A stretch of 64,000 nucleotides of DNA. Origin: Erpetoichthys calabaricus (Eukaryota > Chordata > Cladistia > Polypteriformes > Polypteridae). The position numbers and the translations under genes are program-made. Location: the NCBI RefSeq assembly GCF_900747795.2, contig NC_041397.2, forward strand, positions 192,056,590 through 192,120,589, read 5' to 3'. The first letter of the stretch is position 1. Each line of letters opens with the position of its first letter. The notes below the pieces were generated by a model. That model searched no databases and was not told the origin of the DNA. It saw only the letters and a list, made by a program, of their open reading frames with translations. Of the stretch, positions 33,086-44,029 are shown one piece after another.

Positions 33086-33505
33086 ATAGAATGGGTTAAA
33101 ATATTCTCTAAGAGTAACAACGCTAAAACAGCTATGGTATTAGGAACAGTTTGGCCACCATTATATTGTTATAGAATGATTAAAATCAAGTGCCTTAAAT
33201 TTGTAAACAATATGCAATTAATTTTAGTGTATTTGATACAGCCTGCGTCATGGATGTGAATCTAAAAAAGAAAAAGAAACCTAAAAAAGAAAAAGAAACG
33301 ACACAAAAACAGTAGCACTACTTTGATGCTGGGTACTGCCTGTTTCCAATACAGACCAGAAATCTGTGTATGCATGGTGTGAGGCTGCCATGAAAAAGTG
33401 TGTGGCTTTATGCCAAGTTCAGTTTTTATACATCTTGAAGTGAGCGTGGAAATAGGTGTACGCAACATTTTTGTGAGTACGTAATGTTTATACATGAGCT
33501 CCTAG

Positions 33506-34449
33506 GTCTTTTCAATTTAGAATGCAAACAAAAATACTTTCATTTGTCTTTAATGGAACCATCATCCGAATCTCTGCATCTTTAGCTGTCTTGTTTTTTT
33601 TTAAAAAAAAGAAAAACTCTTAAGTGGACACATAAGTAGACACAATTAAGATTAATGAAGTGTGATGGCTTCATAGCCTCCACTCTCAATCAGGGAGAGT
33701 AACTGGTTGTTATGGTTTTTAATAGGGAGTATGTGAAGGAGGTTGTGTGAAGTATTTCGCAATGTTATTGTAGACAGCCACAATAGACAAGTTTGGAGCT
33801 AAAAGCTTGTAAGTGTATTTGTTCCTAATGATTTAAGGCCATGGAACCATCATTTCCAGTGACTGATGTTCTGCCAGCCTCAAGATGAGTCTCCCCTTAG
33901 AATAACTAGTTACACATGCTTAGGACTGCTTGGGTACCTAGTGTAACTGATTCAGTGTCTAAGGTTCAAGTTGGACAACATTACCTAATTAGACACTGAT
34001 ATAGTAAAGGTTTTGTATTTCCCTATACTGTGACTGCTATTATTTATAAAAAAAAAACACTACACAAAACACAATCAAAAATCAACATTTTTATTATTTT
34101 TCTATACTCCGTGATCCACAGCTGAAGACTAAACAAGCATTTTCAATGTAAAAGTGAGCACGGGAAAAAAAAAAAGAAGGTAAGCAATGCCAAGAGGCAT
34201 AAGGAAGAATCCACTAGTGCTTAGCTGTCCTAACACATGCAGACTCAACTACAAAATAAAATGTTTTACTAGCTCATAATTTAAATTGTAACCGATGAAG
34301 TAGCTGCAAGGAAAATACAAGACAATGACTCCAGTACTTGATGGGAGAGGTTGGCAGACTCCACTGTGGTGGCACACAAAATGGGGAAATGTGAGCTTTT
34401 CCTATTACATTTTTAGAGAACCTATGTTACTTTAAAAGGCAACAGGGTG
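33506..34449. other. HIKESHI intron 1, nothing recognised
   Basis: No exon or repeat recognised. Confidence 0.5.
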
Positions 34450-34700
34450 GATTAGAATTAAAAGCTGCTACCACATAGCTCTTGACTGCTGGCTCAGGTA
34501 GTGTCAAAATAGGTTTTGAAGCTTCTCCGTATCTCCATATGGGTTTTCCCCATTGGTTCTTAGCCCAATTTGAGATGATGTGTGCGCCTCCCAACACACT
34601 AGCATTCCATCCAAGTCATTCCAAGTCATCCATTCCTCCTTTAAGCCCAATGTTGCTGGTATGCTGAAATGGGCTCATTCCTGAAGCACTGCAGTGAATT
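34450..34700 (+). repeat. Diverged SINE relic
   Basis: GCTGCTACCACATAGCTCTTG, TCTCCATATGGGTTTTCCCC and CTGAAGCACTGCAGTGAATT follow the order of the tRNA-derived SINE body. Strongly decayed. Confidence 0.4.
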
Positions 34701-37339
34701 AAGTGGTTTAAAGAAAAAAAAGTATGAATTAATGTTAATTTTAAATATACTGAACTATTTAACAGTTTATTCTGCAATAACAGGAGAATGAAAAGATGAA
34801 AAACTATTTTGACAAATTGAATTGCAACTGGATGAAGAGGTCATTGACTGATACATTATCAAATAATTTGTATTCTAAACTGTTCTCATATTTAGATGAT
34901 TTTCTTCTCTAAATTAAAGGGGACGGGGCCAGTAATTTTAAGATAAGGTGATTGAAGAATAGTGGTTGTCTTATTCCTGTTTACAGGAGAATGGAAAAGT
35001 ATATGCTAGATTAATTGGAAGAGTCCATATTAGTCCTGTGCAAGTATGTAGCATGTGACGTGCATCTCCCAGCAGAATGAAACCACCATCAATAAGGAAC
35101 CACTCCAAACATTAAACAAAAATACTAAAACCATTTAACAACTGTAATGATCCAATGCACATTTTATCTTTTATCAAATTTTGAATTGTCTTTTTCTTAC
35201 TTATTTGTTTTTCTTTGTTAAACATAACTAATTTAGCAATTTCTTCCATTTGGAAATACTTTAATTTCAATTTTGTTTTATATATCAATCGCTGGATTTG
35301 ATTGCTTTGTTGTTTGCAGCTCTTTTAAATCTTATTTTAATATGTTGCAAAATCATGAATAGCTTTTATGTGTGTTTAGGTAAACTGACATCTGATGTTT
35401 TAGTTATACATAATATCTGATGAAGGCATGTGATGTGTGTTTTGTCTGTAATGAAAACACAAACACTGCTCCTTTTCTGAACCAATAAACAGATTAATAA
35501 TTTAGTCATGAAATATTAACATAATATTCCTAAACTCACTTAATGCAATTCAGGGTCATTGGGATTAGGGCCTACCCCAGGAGCATGGAGTGAAGCCAAG
35601 CAACAGCCCTAAATATAGTACATGTCCATCATAGGGAACACACACACACAAACACACAATTAATCACATAATGCAAACCATTATTAAAATCCAAAACTGG
35701 ATTAAATTTGATCTAATGAGCAAGAATGAGCTTTACTTCAGTATAAGCCAGTTAAATTTCCAAGCAACAGACATAATGCATTCTTTTATGTACTATAATG
35801 GCCACAAAAGCATTAAGGACATCAGTACTAAACAGTCACCCTTCACTTCATGTAAGAGCAAAATACCAGCCTTTGGTATACATTTTAAAAATGAAAACAA
35901 ATGTCATAAGGCTTCATTGTCAGATAAAAAACCACTACATATTCATTCCTTAAAGGAATAATAATCCCAAATGTTATATTCTTTTTATAAGTACTTAGTA
36001 ATGGTGGCATAAAAAAATCTTTAATCTCATGTTTTCATGCATAATGGAGAAAAAGAAGTTTAAGACCTAACAGAATTTAATGGTGGCTCGTGCTATACAA
36101 CATCAAACATTTATGAAAAACGTACAGGGAGGTTGGAATGGTGGGGAATCTCACGTTACTCGTGTCACATAATTAAAAAGTCCGAAGTCTGTTATCCAGA
36201 CACTTACTCAAAATGTGCCAAATTTTTTTTATCTTGCTAAAGTATTGTTAAATAATTATTTCTAGAATTATCAGTGTGTACACAAACAGTAAACCCTAAG
36301 CCTCAGAAGAGTGGCTTTTTGACCTGAAGACCTGACTCTCTCCATCATTCATTGGCCAAGAGTCCTGCCTTCAATTTAAAAAGTCACAACCATGACTCTT
36401 TGGGTTTCCTTATTATATATGCACTTAAAATATAATTTTTGGATGGCGTATTCCGTTAACAACTGTTGGAAAGATCAGTGGTACTATGAGAAAAGGTCAC
36501 AACAACCATACTTTGTAGGAGTGCCCCAAATTAGGTTATTCTTGCCTGTAGTTCTCAGAATCTCTTATTAAATAAATTTTCTAAGTGCAACACAATTGAT
36601 AAACCCAATATTTTTAAAACTCGTCAGTGGAGGAAATTCAGCAATTGTTATTTTTTTCTGACTTTTCACAGGGAATAAGAAAATGCAAGTATCCTGCATA
36701 CAGTAAATGCAAGAGCTGTCTAGAATTTTTTGCATTTTTTTTTTTTGCTTTTAATTTATTATGGAATTGTTTAACACACATTGGATAACAAGATATATCT
36801 ACTACCTTCATGCAGTTAAAGATAGCATGTAGTTTAGCAATGTCTGGACATATGGCTAATCATGAGTGATCATTTTTTATCACTAGTTAATAAAAATGCA
36901 ATCAGTGATCATCATGCTTAGAGAGAGACAATTATATATATCTTGCGAAGGAATGAAGCCACACAGAAAGACATGGCCACATCTACCACACAATTTACCA
37001 CTTCCTTTTCCAATTGCCCCCAAAGTGTTCTTCCTCCTCTTTTGGTTGAACTGAAAACTCACAAAAGGTGTCACCTATTCAATATCATTTCATCTTGAAA
37101 CGCTTCCTATCCATTCACATGTTCTTCACTTTACTTGTTGGTCTCATCCATTCCACCTCTGTTTGAGAGAACCCATTCACCCCAAACAACCAAAGTTAAT
37201 TGTCAAGATAGAGATATTTACACAGTCCCTGCTGTCAGAAACGTAAAGATCATCAGAAGGTACTGCAAAGTTCAAAAGAAAGATCATACTGACTTGCCAA
37301 AGATCTTCTCCGGAAATGCAAAAAAATGTATCAGTAGTC
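34701..37339. other. HIKESHI intron 1, mostly unrecognised
   Basis: A possible SINE 3' relic lies at 35545-35640 (CAGGGTCATTGGGATTAGGG) with a short CA run. Otherwise nothing recognised. Confidence 0.45.
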
Positions 37340-37560
37340 GGGATGAACAGTGTGTTGTGGTGGTTAAGAAGTTAGACCTAGGACTTCAAATCCTGAAGTT
37401 GTGGGTTCAAATCCTGCTACTGACATCGTGTGACCATGAGCAAGTCACTTCGCCTATCTGTGCTCCACTTTGAAAAAACATAAGAACTGTAACCTATTGA
37501 ACCTCAAATGCTGAATATCGTTTTGGATAAAGGTATCAGCCAAATAATTACTAATAATAA
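37340..37560 (+). repeat. V-SINE-like element
   Basis: tRNA-like head GTGGTGGTTAAGAAGTTAGA and GTGGGTTCAAATCCTGC (B box), then the core ATCGTGTGACCATGAGCAAG, TCACTTCGCCTATCTGTGCT, and the 3' end TTTTGGATAAAGGTATCAGC with (TAA)n. The order and text match the V-SINE group of vertebrate SINEs. Confidence 0.75.
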
Positions 37561-38034
37561 TAACTCCTTCTGGCATCTGGACAATTCTTCCACGAGATAA
37601 ACAGAAAAGACTGACAGGCACGCTTTGTCTCCATCCTTAGACAAAACACAGACAGGATGAAGGAGGAGGTCAGTGAACTACCGACAGAAAGAAAACGCAC
37701 AAACGTTTCTATCAATTGAATTACACATCACGTTGTTAGCATGGCACAGCCCCATACTCCTAATAAGAAACAATGTATTTTGAATTATAAAACGTTGCAG
37801 TAGCTAGGCAGCCCTTCCTTGTCTGCAATTAAACATTAAAAATATGACGTTCAGTTGTTTGCTATATGTCGAAGTTTAAGGACACTCGAATAAATCGCCT
37901 GCAGACCGCAGCAGCCCCCCCCCCCCCCATAATTTGCAGGACACATTATGTGCAACTGATTTTACAAATACGGAACCTAACAAACGAAATGTAAACTAAG
38001 GCTCAGTGCAGAAAAGGGAGTGCCTTTTACTTAC
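37561..38034. other. HIKESHI intron 1, proximal end
   Basis: Contains a C run at 37916-37928; otherwise nothing recognised. Ends at the exon 1 donor (minus-strand GTAAGTAA). Confidence 0.5.
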
Positions 38035-38064
38035 CAGTCTCCCTGCGACCAAACACCCAAACAT
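38035..38064 (-). CDS. HIKESHI: HIKESHI coding exon 1
   Basis: Minus-strand ATG at 38064-38062 begins MFGCLVAGRL, identical to the first ten residues of human HIKESHI. The 30-nt coding part ends at CTG with a consensus donor GTAAGTAA, and joins exon 2 (VQTDVQQ) in phase 0. Intron 1 is 12.3 kb. The 5' UTR continues upstream on higher coordinates; its start is not defined by sequence alone. Confidence 0.96.
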
Positions 38065-38193
38065 TGCTCAGTTCTTCCTTGAATCTATCCAGTTTTGTAA
38101 TATAGTTACATGCCACACTTGTTGGCCGTATGTCAGCATCTCACTTTTACTTTCGGCAGCACCTACAACATCGTCACGCACCTAAAGAATACA

Positions 38194-38206
38194 GAAGCTT
38201 CTAGAT
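38194..38206 (-). promoter_or_regulatory. Near-consensus heat-shock element upstream of HIKESHI
   Basis: Read on the minus strand: ATCTAGAAGCTTC, which fits TTCnnGAAnnTTC at 8 of 9 fixed positions. It lies about 130 bp upstream of the HIKESHI start codon. HSF1 binds such triplets. That HIKESHI is a heat-shock pathway protein makes the site plausible, but a 13-bp match can occur by chance. Confidence 0.35.
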
Positions 38207-38532
38207 TTTACGATACTCTACTTTGTCATAAACCAGCAACAGCGCCCCTGCAGGAGGTCTACGCAACGTTAAACAACTGAACTTGGAAGCAGAAACTGCT
38301 GACTGAATCAAAACGCAACATTTATATTTTCAAAAAAGGCGTGAAACCTATGTGAATTGTTAAAATTGTTATTAAAAAGACTAAAACAAACACAAAAACG
38401 TTTCACCCGGATAAAACTGTGAATTTTCTGGGCTGCCTTTTTGCACGCCGATTCGTCAGTATTTGTCGCAAGTTGATGACGTTTTAATCCAGAACTACTC
38501 GGATGGGCTTCACGTTGGAAAGGCATTGTCGC

Positions 38533-38572
38533 TACCCGATCTGCGTGCCTACCAGATTTGCGCGCGCAGGCG
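38533..38572. repeat. Perfect 40-bp inverted repeat, left copy
   Basis: Starts TACCCGATCTGCGTGCCTAC and ends TGCGCGCGCAGGCG. Its exact reverse complement is at 42512-42551, about 3.9 kb away. Just beyond it on the minus strand an open frame starts MPFQREAHPSSSGLKRHQL (38527 downward) without recognised family. Confidence 0.85.
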
Positions 38573-39339
38573 TATTGAAAGCCTAGCATGCCGTAAAGTG
38601 TTCACGCATGCGTTAAACAGATTGGGCAGCACCGTAAAGTGAGCGATGACGTTTTCGTTCAATACGTATGCAATAACACACTCCGCATGCGCTTAATAAT
38701 AAAAAAAAAATATATACTAAACATTTCGCTTTTCGGCACGGATCGCTCTCAACTGCGCATGTCGATACACAACGGGCAGTACAGTATTTTCGTTGAAATG
38801 CCGTAGTAGTTGACCATAATGATAATGTTATTAAATATTCATTGTACGTTCTGTTTTCACGGCTGAATTAAGTCATACTCCTCGTTATACACGTTGTTTA
38901 TCACTGAGATCGCTTCGTTTAGTTTACATAGCACTTCTTTTTTCAGTTCCCATTGTACAAAGTATTTAACCATTGTATGTTATTATAGTCTACATATAAA
39001 AAATAAATGAGTTTTAAAAATAGATGTATTCAAGTACTTTATTGACATTGAGTAACGCAACGAAATTACTCGTGTCAACTTCACGTTGCATTTAAATTCC
39101 ACTGTCAAATAGTTACGATATATAATAATACAATAAATAAATAATGAACTAAAAACTGAGTAATCATACAAAATATGTTCAAAATATTGGCAAGATGCCA
39201 TATATAATGTTAAAGTAACCAGGATGGATTATTATTGCATAAATGCACAGCAGTATAGATTACCTTTACTACATTAATTGTACATGATCAATGAAAACGA
39301 TTTCAGATTGAGGAGATATACGAGTTCAGTAAGTTTATT

Positions 39340-39660
39340 GCAGCTGGAAAAAAGTTTTTTTTTTTTTGTCCATTTGTAGCATACAGATTGATAATAATAA
39401 TAATTCTTTGCATTTATATATCTGAAATGGCTGCCAGATGGGAGAAGCTCAAACAAGTTCTGTCCAAGAGGAGTGTTGTCCTTGATGATGTGTTCAGCTC
39501 TTCTTACACAGGGAATCTTGTATCGATGATCAAGTGATGGCAGGTCAGTTCCATTGAACGTCTTGTGATGTTTTTATGATCCACTGCAGGGCTTTTTTGG
39601 CAGGTTTGGTGCAGCTGTTGTACCAGGCTTTCATGCAGTTAGTCAAAACAAGTGTGTATA
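39340..39660 (-). mobile_element. LINE reverse-transcriptase C-terminal relic
   Basis: On the minus strand: LTNCMKAWYNSCTKPAKKAL and QWIIKTSQDVQ, later FELLPSGSHFR-like text, matching the fish LINE pattern CMTVWYG.CT..DKKALQR.VKTAQ...LFELLPSGRRYR. Several frame breaks; short and 5'-truncated. Confidence 0.65.
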
Positions 39661-41307
39661 TATGTAAAAATGAACTGTTGATGCACTTTTCATCCCTGGA
39701 AAAACTCTTTAAAAATAACTTTACATATTATTATTAATGAAATACACATGTCATAGGGCATCATGGTTTACAAAATTTTGTTGCGGTGATACTAGTGGAT
39801 TGCATAAACAGTCTTTTTAAAGAAAAAGAAATCTTCATTTCATGTCTAACCCACATAAAGCACAACCCCAGCACCATCTTCTGTGATACTATTGCTCGTC
39901 TTGTACTCAAATTTAAATGGCTTTTATTCACCCATATAGTGTCTTAAATGTGAGTTAATAACTGAAAAATGAAAAAGGAAACACTTTTCATGCAAATTTT
40001 ATTGAATAAATGTTATGAGAACAACAAAAGTGAACAATGTGAGAACAATGCACCTAAAAAAAACATTTGTCAAATGTACAAAAAAACCCAAAGAAGTAAA
40101 AAAAATCACCACATAGCTTTAACATATTTTACCCAGAGCACAGAAAATTTAAAGTTACATTGTTTTGCTATTTTGATTATTAAAATTATTCCACAGATAA
40201 CTTCTAACATATTTTAATACTAATAAAGCCCAAACTGCTAAACTGCTTAACAAATATATATAACTTTATCAAAACGAAAAAAATATATATACAATTTAAA
40301 AGTACACAAGAGGAAAATTGAAAGGTCCTTCTCCTTAAATATATCTGCTGGTCAGATGGCCCTGTTGAAGAACACATAAAGGTCCAGTTGGTCAGGATGA
40401 TTGACAAAACAACGTCTCAGGTCACAAGGTCACAGCCTCCCCAGGCCCCTGTGCACATTCTCAGCCAGCATACTGTTGTGGTGTTAATGCAATTGCAGCT
40501 CCACTTCAAGAGGGTCTTCAGAAATCTTCTTTCTTCAGCACCACAGTCAGGAGCACAAGACTTGACCAGGGTGTATGGCAAAGGGCATCACTGGACAAAA
40601 AAAAGAAAAACAGCAAAAAAAAAAAAAAAACAATGGTTATTATCTGGTGTAAATCTTTCAGTGTATGCAGTTCCATTCATAAACCAGAAGTAAATCATAA
40701 ACTGATAGAAATGGGAATTAAGCAGAGGTGAAGTTTAAAAATTGAGTTTTAAAAGTATTTGAAAGGTTTTTCATTTATAGCCGGCATTCTACATTTTTGG
40801 TGTACATGTGCAAGCTGCTTCACCAGTTCTTTCATAAGCAAATTAGTGGTTGTGGATTAAAGATTACACTGAGGAGTGTTGGGGGAGAGACAGTACCAAA
40901 TACTGGAAGGGACTAAATTGTTCAGAGCTTTTTATGTAATGAATAGTATAGAACTTTAAAATCAATTGTGAAGGAGACAGCCATCCAGTTTATTAAAGCT
41001 AAGGTCAAGTAAATGAGCTTGGAATATGGAGAAAAACAAAATGTAAACAAAACAAGATACATTACCCCAGAATACTTGGCAATGACGCAGTAGATTCAGA
41101 CCCAAGACTCAAATGAAGGATTCTGGAAGCACTGGGCAGTAGCATCATCTTCTATTCCAACAGATATCACAGCATTCTCTCCTTCTTTAATTGCTGCCCT
41201 ATCTTTCAGTTAAATTCTTCCACTTCACTAAGGCAAGTAAAATATAAAAATAATAAACAAGAAATATTTAAACACTTACTTCAAACATTCATAGACTTGA
41301 CTTTTAC
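39661..41307. other. EED-HIKESHI intergenic DNA, coding-like trace unassigned
   Basis: Mostly AT-rich and unrecognised. Between about 40330 and 40570 the minus strand shows a coding-like but broken stretch (NVHRGLGRL...PCDLRRCFVNHPDQLDLYV). I do not recognise the family. Confidence 0.35.
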
Positions 41308-42193
41308 CTGATACTGTATTCTGGGCCACCAAGAAATAAGTCTTCTGCCTCCTGTCCTGATACACCCTGTAGAGCAGCCAGGGCATGGATGATGGACTAT
41401 CCAAAATTAAGAAAGAACAGAATACAAAAGTTGCTTGCATGTAACTGAAATATGACCACATCACATTATACGTGAAGGCATACATACACCAATTACCCAG
41501 TAACAAAGCATAATACCCCTAAGAATGTGTGCTTTATTTTGCAAATGAAACAGCCTGGTTTTGTTTCTATTGAAACTCATACAATGAGAAAAACACAACA
41601 GTTACTGGGATTGCGAGGATTCACACACACACTAAAATATTGTGGTCTAATGTTGGGGAGTTGCATAAGAAAAAACACATTTTAACATTCGTTAGTGGAT
41701 ACCAATTTACTTCTCTCTTTAAAAGAATTGTAAAATTTAGACACCTGATCTGAGATACATCTAGGCAGTTCAGATTTTCATATTCCCAAAAAGAGAAAAC
41801 CTACTAATCCATTAATCAAGTATAAATCAGTAAACAGAAAAGTCCACCTGAGCAGTTTTTTTAATAACACAATTTATTAAAAGTTTTGCATATTTCAAAA
41901 CATTCATGCGCGTTCATTGAAATCACCAGCCTATTTAAAACGGTAAATTTTGTAATATTCCAATTATTAAACAAAACGTCAGATAATCCTAAATATATCT
42001 AGATTATATTACAGTATATACTGTATTCTCAAAAATTGAAAAGCATTCAATAAACATTACACACAGTACCTTTAATCATAAAATTCACGGACACACGTCG
42101 TATTTCACTTCGCTCTCTGACCGTTAAATTGTTGCTAAATTCTTCCCGTAAAAGATATTCTTTCAAGTCGTTGTAAAATTGAAAAGTCTTCAT
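41308..42193 (-). pseudogene. Possible two-exon fragment, integrase-like N-terminus
   Basis: The minus-strand ATG at 42193-42191 opens MKTFQFYNDLKEYLLREEF, then SNNLTVRERSEIRRVSVNF and MIK, to a donor AAAG/GTACTG at 42070. The pattern of an aromatic-rich start followed by IRR.S.NF.(I/V)KG resembles the start of Ginger/KRBA2-type integrase-like proteins found in fish. A second stretch, 41396-41308, has a GATAG acceptor and a CAG/GTAAAA donor and stays open, but its translation (cysteine- and tryptophan-rich) does not look like a known protein. No integrase core was seen nearby, so this is at most a fragment of a transposon-derived gene. Confidence 0.3.
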
Positions 42194-43440
42194 TTTTTCA
42201 AGAAGTGAAAATTATTCTTCTGCCAGGAGAAAAATTCAATATGCTCCTATTCTCTACAGCGTTCTTCTTTCTCCTTCTCACTCGAATGGCGAAAGTTCTA
42301 TTTGTTAATGCAGACCGAGAAATTAAAATCCCGTGGTAACTTTTTTTCTCGTGTGTCGTAAAACATTGGACATGCGCAGAACAAATCGGACAGCGTCGTG
42401 AAATGAATTTTAATTAAGCAGAGAGCGCGTGCGCGAGACAAATCGGATGGGGACTCCTGTCGCAAAGTAAAAGAAACGCAGATCGTGCAGGGTCGTAATA
42501 GTTAAGCTATGCGCCTGCGCGCGCAAATCTGGTAGGCACGCAGATCGGGTACCGACAAGCATGTTGATTTGATCTTGAACTTGAAAGGCATGTCTATTGA
42601 AGCTACTATCACTACCGTATCACGGTTTGTTCATTCGTTCAGCTTTATTTGATGTATTCCATAATTAAATGTAGGTGCAATATTGAGATCAGTCACTGCT
42701 TAAACGTTTCTACGTCTCTCAGATAAGCAATAATAACTCGTGTTCATCTTGTAAATGAGACGATGTGCACTTTTAACACCAATGTCTTATTTTGAGTCAC
42801 CGTCAGATTTGTCTGTTACTGTAACTGGCCGAAACATGTAACCAGAATTCAGTCCCGCTTTCGCCAGCATCGCATTTAAAAAGCTTGTAGGCTCATCAAG
42901 AGAGTGTCCTCCTTGTGCAAACATAAATGGATCATTTAAATGAAATAAGCATTTAGGTCATTCTCAACACATAGTGTCGAAAACTGGTAAAACAGCAGTC
43001 AGTTTCATTTCAATCAATGGTAAATAAGTCCATGAACAACAAATTCAGAATCCTCCAGATTAATATTTTTACTTTCCCAGTATAACATTACAGGTCTGCA
43101 AAATTAAAACTCAAAAAAAAAATGTTTTACTTGTGAATAGTTATTTGTACAGTATTTGCATTAATTAGCACAATAAAAATTAAAATGATTCCAAAACGTC
43201 ACATTTATGTAGACAATTGAAAAAAGATTAAACTCATAAAAAGTGTTTTTAATGTAATTTTAGTTTTACAAAAATAGAATATATCCATTATGTCTCATTT
43301 ATATACAGATCTGAAAATAAATAATTAAAATTTAACAAATTACACAATTTATTCATGTACCAATAATGGCGCACTGCACGTTAAGCATTCATAGTTTTCA
43401 TACTGTTTCTCTGTATGTTTAGCATTTGTTTGCTCAGAGG
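42194..43440. other. Intergenic DNA around the right 40-bp repeat
   Basis: Besides the inverted repeat copy at 42512-42551, a CpG-rich stretch lies at 42340-42560 with two CAAATCGGA motifs. No exon recognised in 42560-43440. Confidence 0.45.
42512..42551. repeat. Perfect 40-bp inverted repeat, right copy
   Basis: Reverse complement of 38533-38572, 40 of 40 bases. Both copies continue with (G/C)CGACAA on the side away from the GCGCGC core. The adjoining region (42360-42510) is CpG-rich with CAAATCGGA repeats. Confidence 0.85.
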
Positions 43441-43898
43441 TTGATGAGCTTTCTGCTTCCTGAGCAGCTCTTGTTTACTTCACCCTAGCAGCCCGCTTCT
43501 TCTCTTCTTTCAGTGGCATCTTTTCACGTTAAAACTGATTAAGTCAGTGTTTCTGTTGCAATTACTTAGTACGTTTTCTTTAATTTTTCACTTAAGTTGA
43601 CATTTAATTCTTCAACCTGCCTCACGAATGATTAAGGATATGAAGAGGTAGGGGAAGTGACGACGAAGGTGGTAGGGATGAGAATGTCGCCTGTACGCAT
43701 GCGGTTGATTCTACAATAAAATAAAAAGGGAAATAACCTTGGAGGTCAATCATCACCCCGAAAGTAGATAGTAGATGTCATGTAGTATATGTGTGTACCA
43801 AATTTCAAGTCAATAGGTCATACGGTTTGTGAGCTACAGGTGATTTAAAATCCTGGACAGACAAACGAACAGAAACGGTAGCGTATTATATATAAAGA
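43441..43898 (-). mobile_element. Helitron 5' end with start of a broken ORF
   Basis: On the minus strand the element begins TCTTTATATATAATACGCTA, preceded by A, as expected for a Helitron 5' terminus (TC, inserted between A and T). It continues with AAATTTGGTACACACATA and GTAGCTCACAAACCGTATG, common in fish Helitron starts. A short ORF begins MPLKEEKKRAARVK at about 43518, like Helitron-encoded N-termini, and stops at once. The matching 3' end (CTRR after a hairpin) was not found. Confidence 0.55.
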
Positions 43899-44029
43899 TA
43901 TATTGCACTAAATTAATTTAACATGAAAAATATTTAGTCAATTTGATATTTTTAAACATGTGTAAAGAAAACAACAACACATATTCATTGACTTACATAT
44001 AACTTATGTAGATTTGTCACCTCTTAGTA

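Larger units (their letters stand above)
31243..33505. mobile_element. Composite element with inverted ends and nested LINE/SINE insertions
   Basis: Left end TAGGGGCCTTATGTATAACG and inverted right end TAGGAGCTCATGTATAAACA are similar, and both continue with CGTAC-rich sequence (GTGTACGGACAAAAACAG; AATGTTGCGTACACCTATTT). This resembles a widespread fish DNA-transposon family with (A)GGGGCCTCATGTATAA ends, probably PIF/Harbinger-like, but the superfamily is not proven. The interior holds a (GATA)n-tailed LINE end, a SINE, and a LINE 3' fragment listed separately. No transposase recognised. Confidence 0.45.

Noticed and set aside
41308-41396. Second exon of a novel two-exon gene with 42070-42193
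   Set aside because: Splice sites and phase fit, but the translation is Gly/Cys/Trp-rich with no family; kept only as a low-confidence part of the fragment entry.
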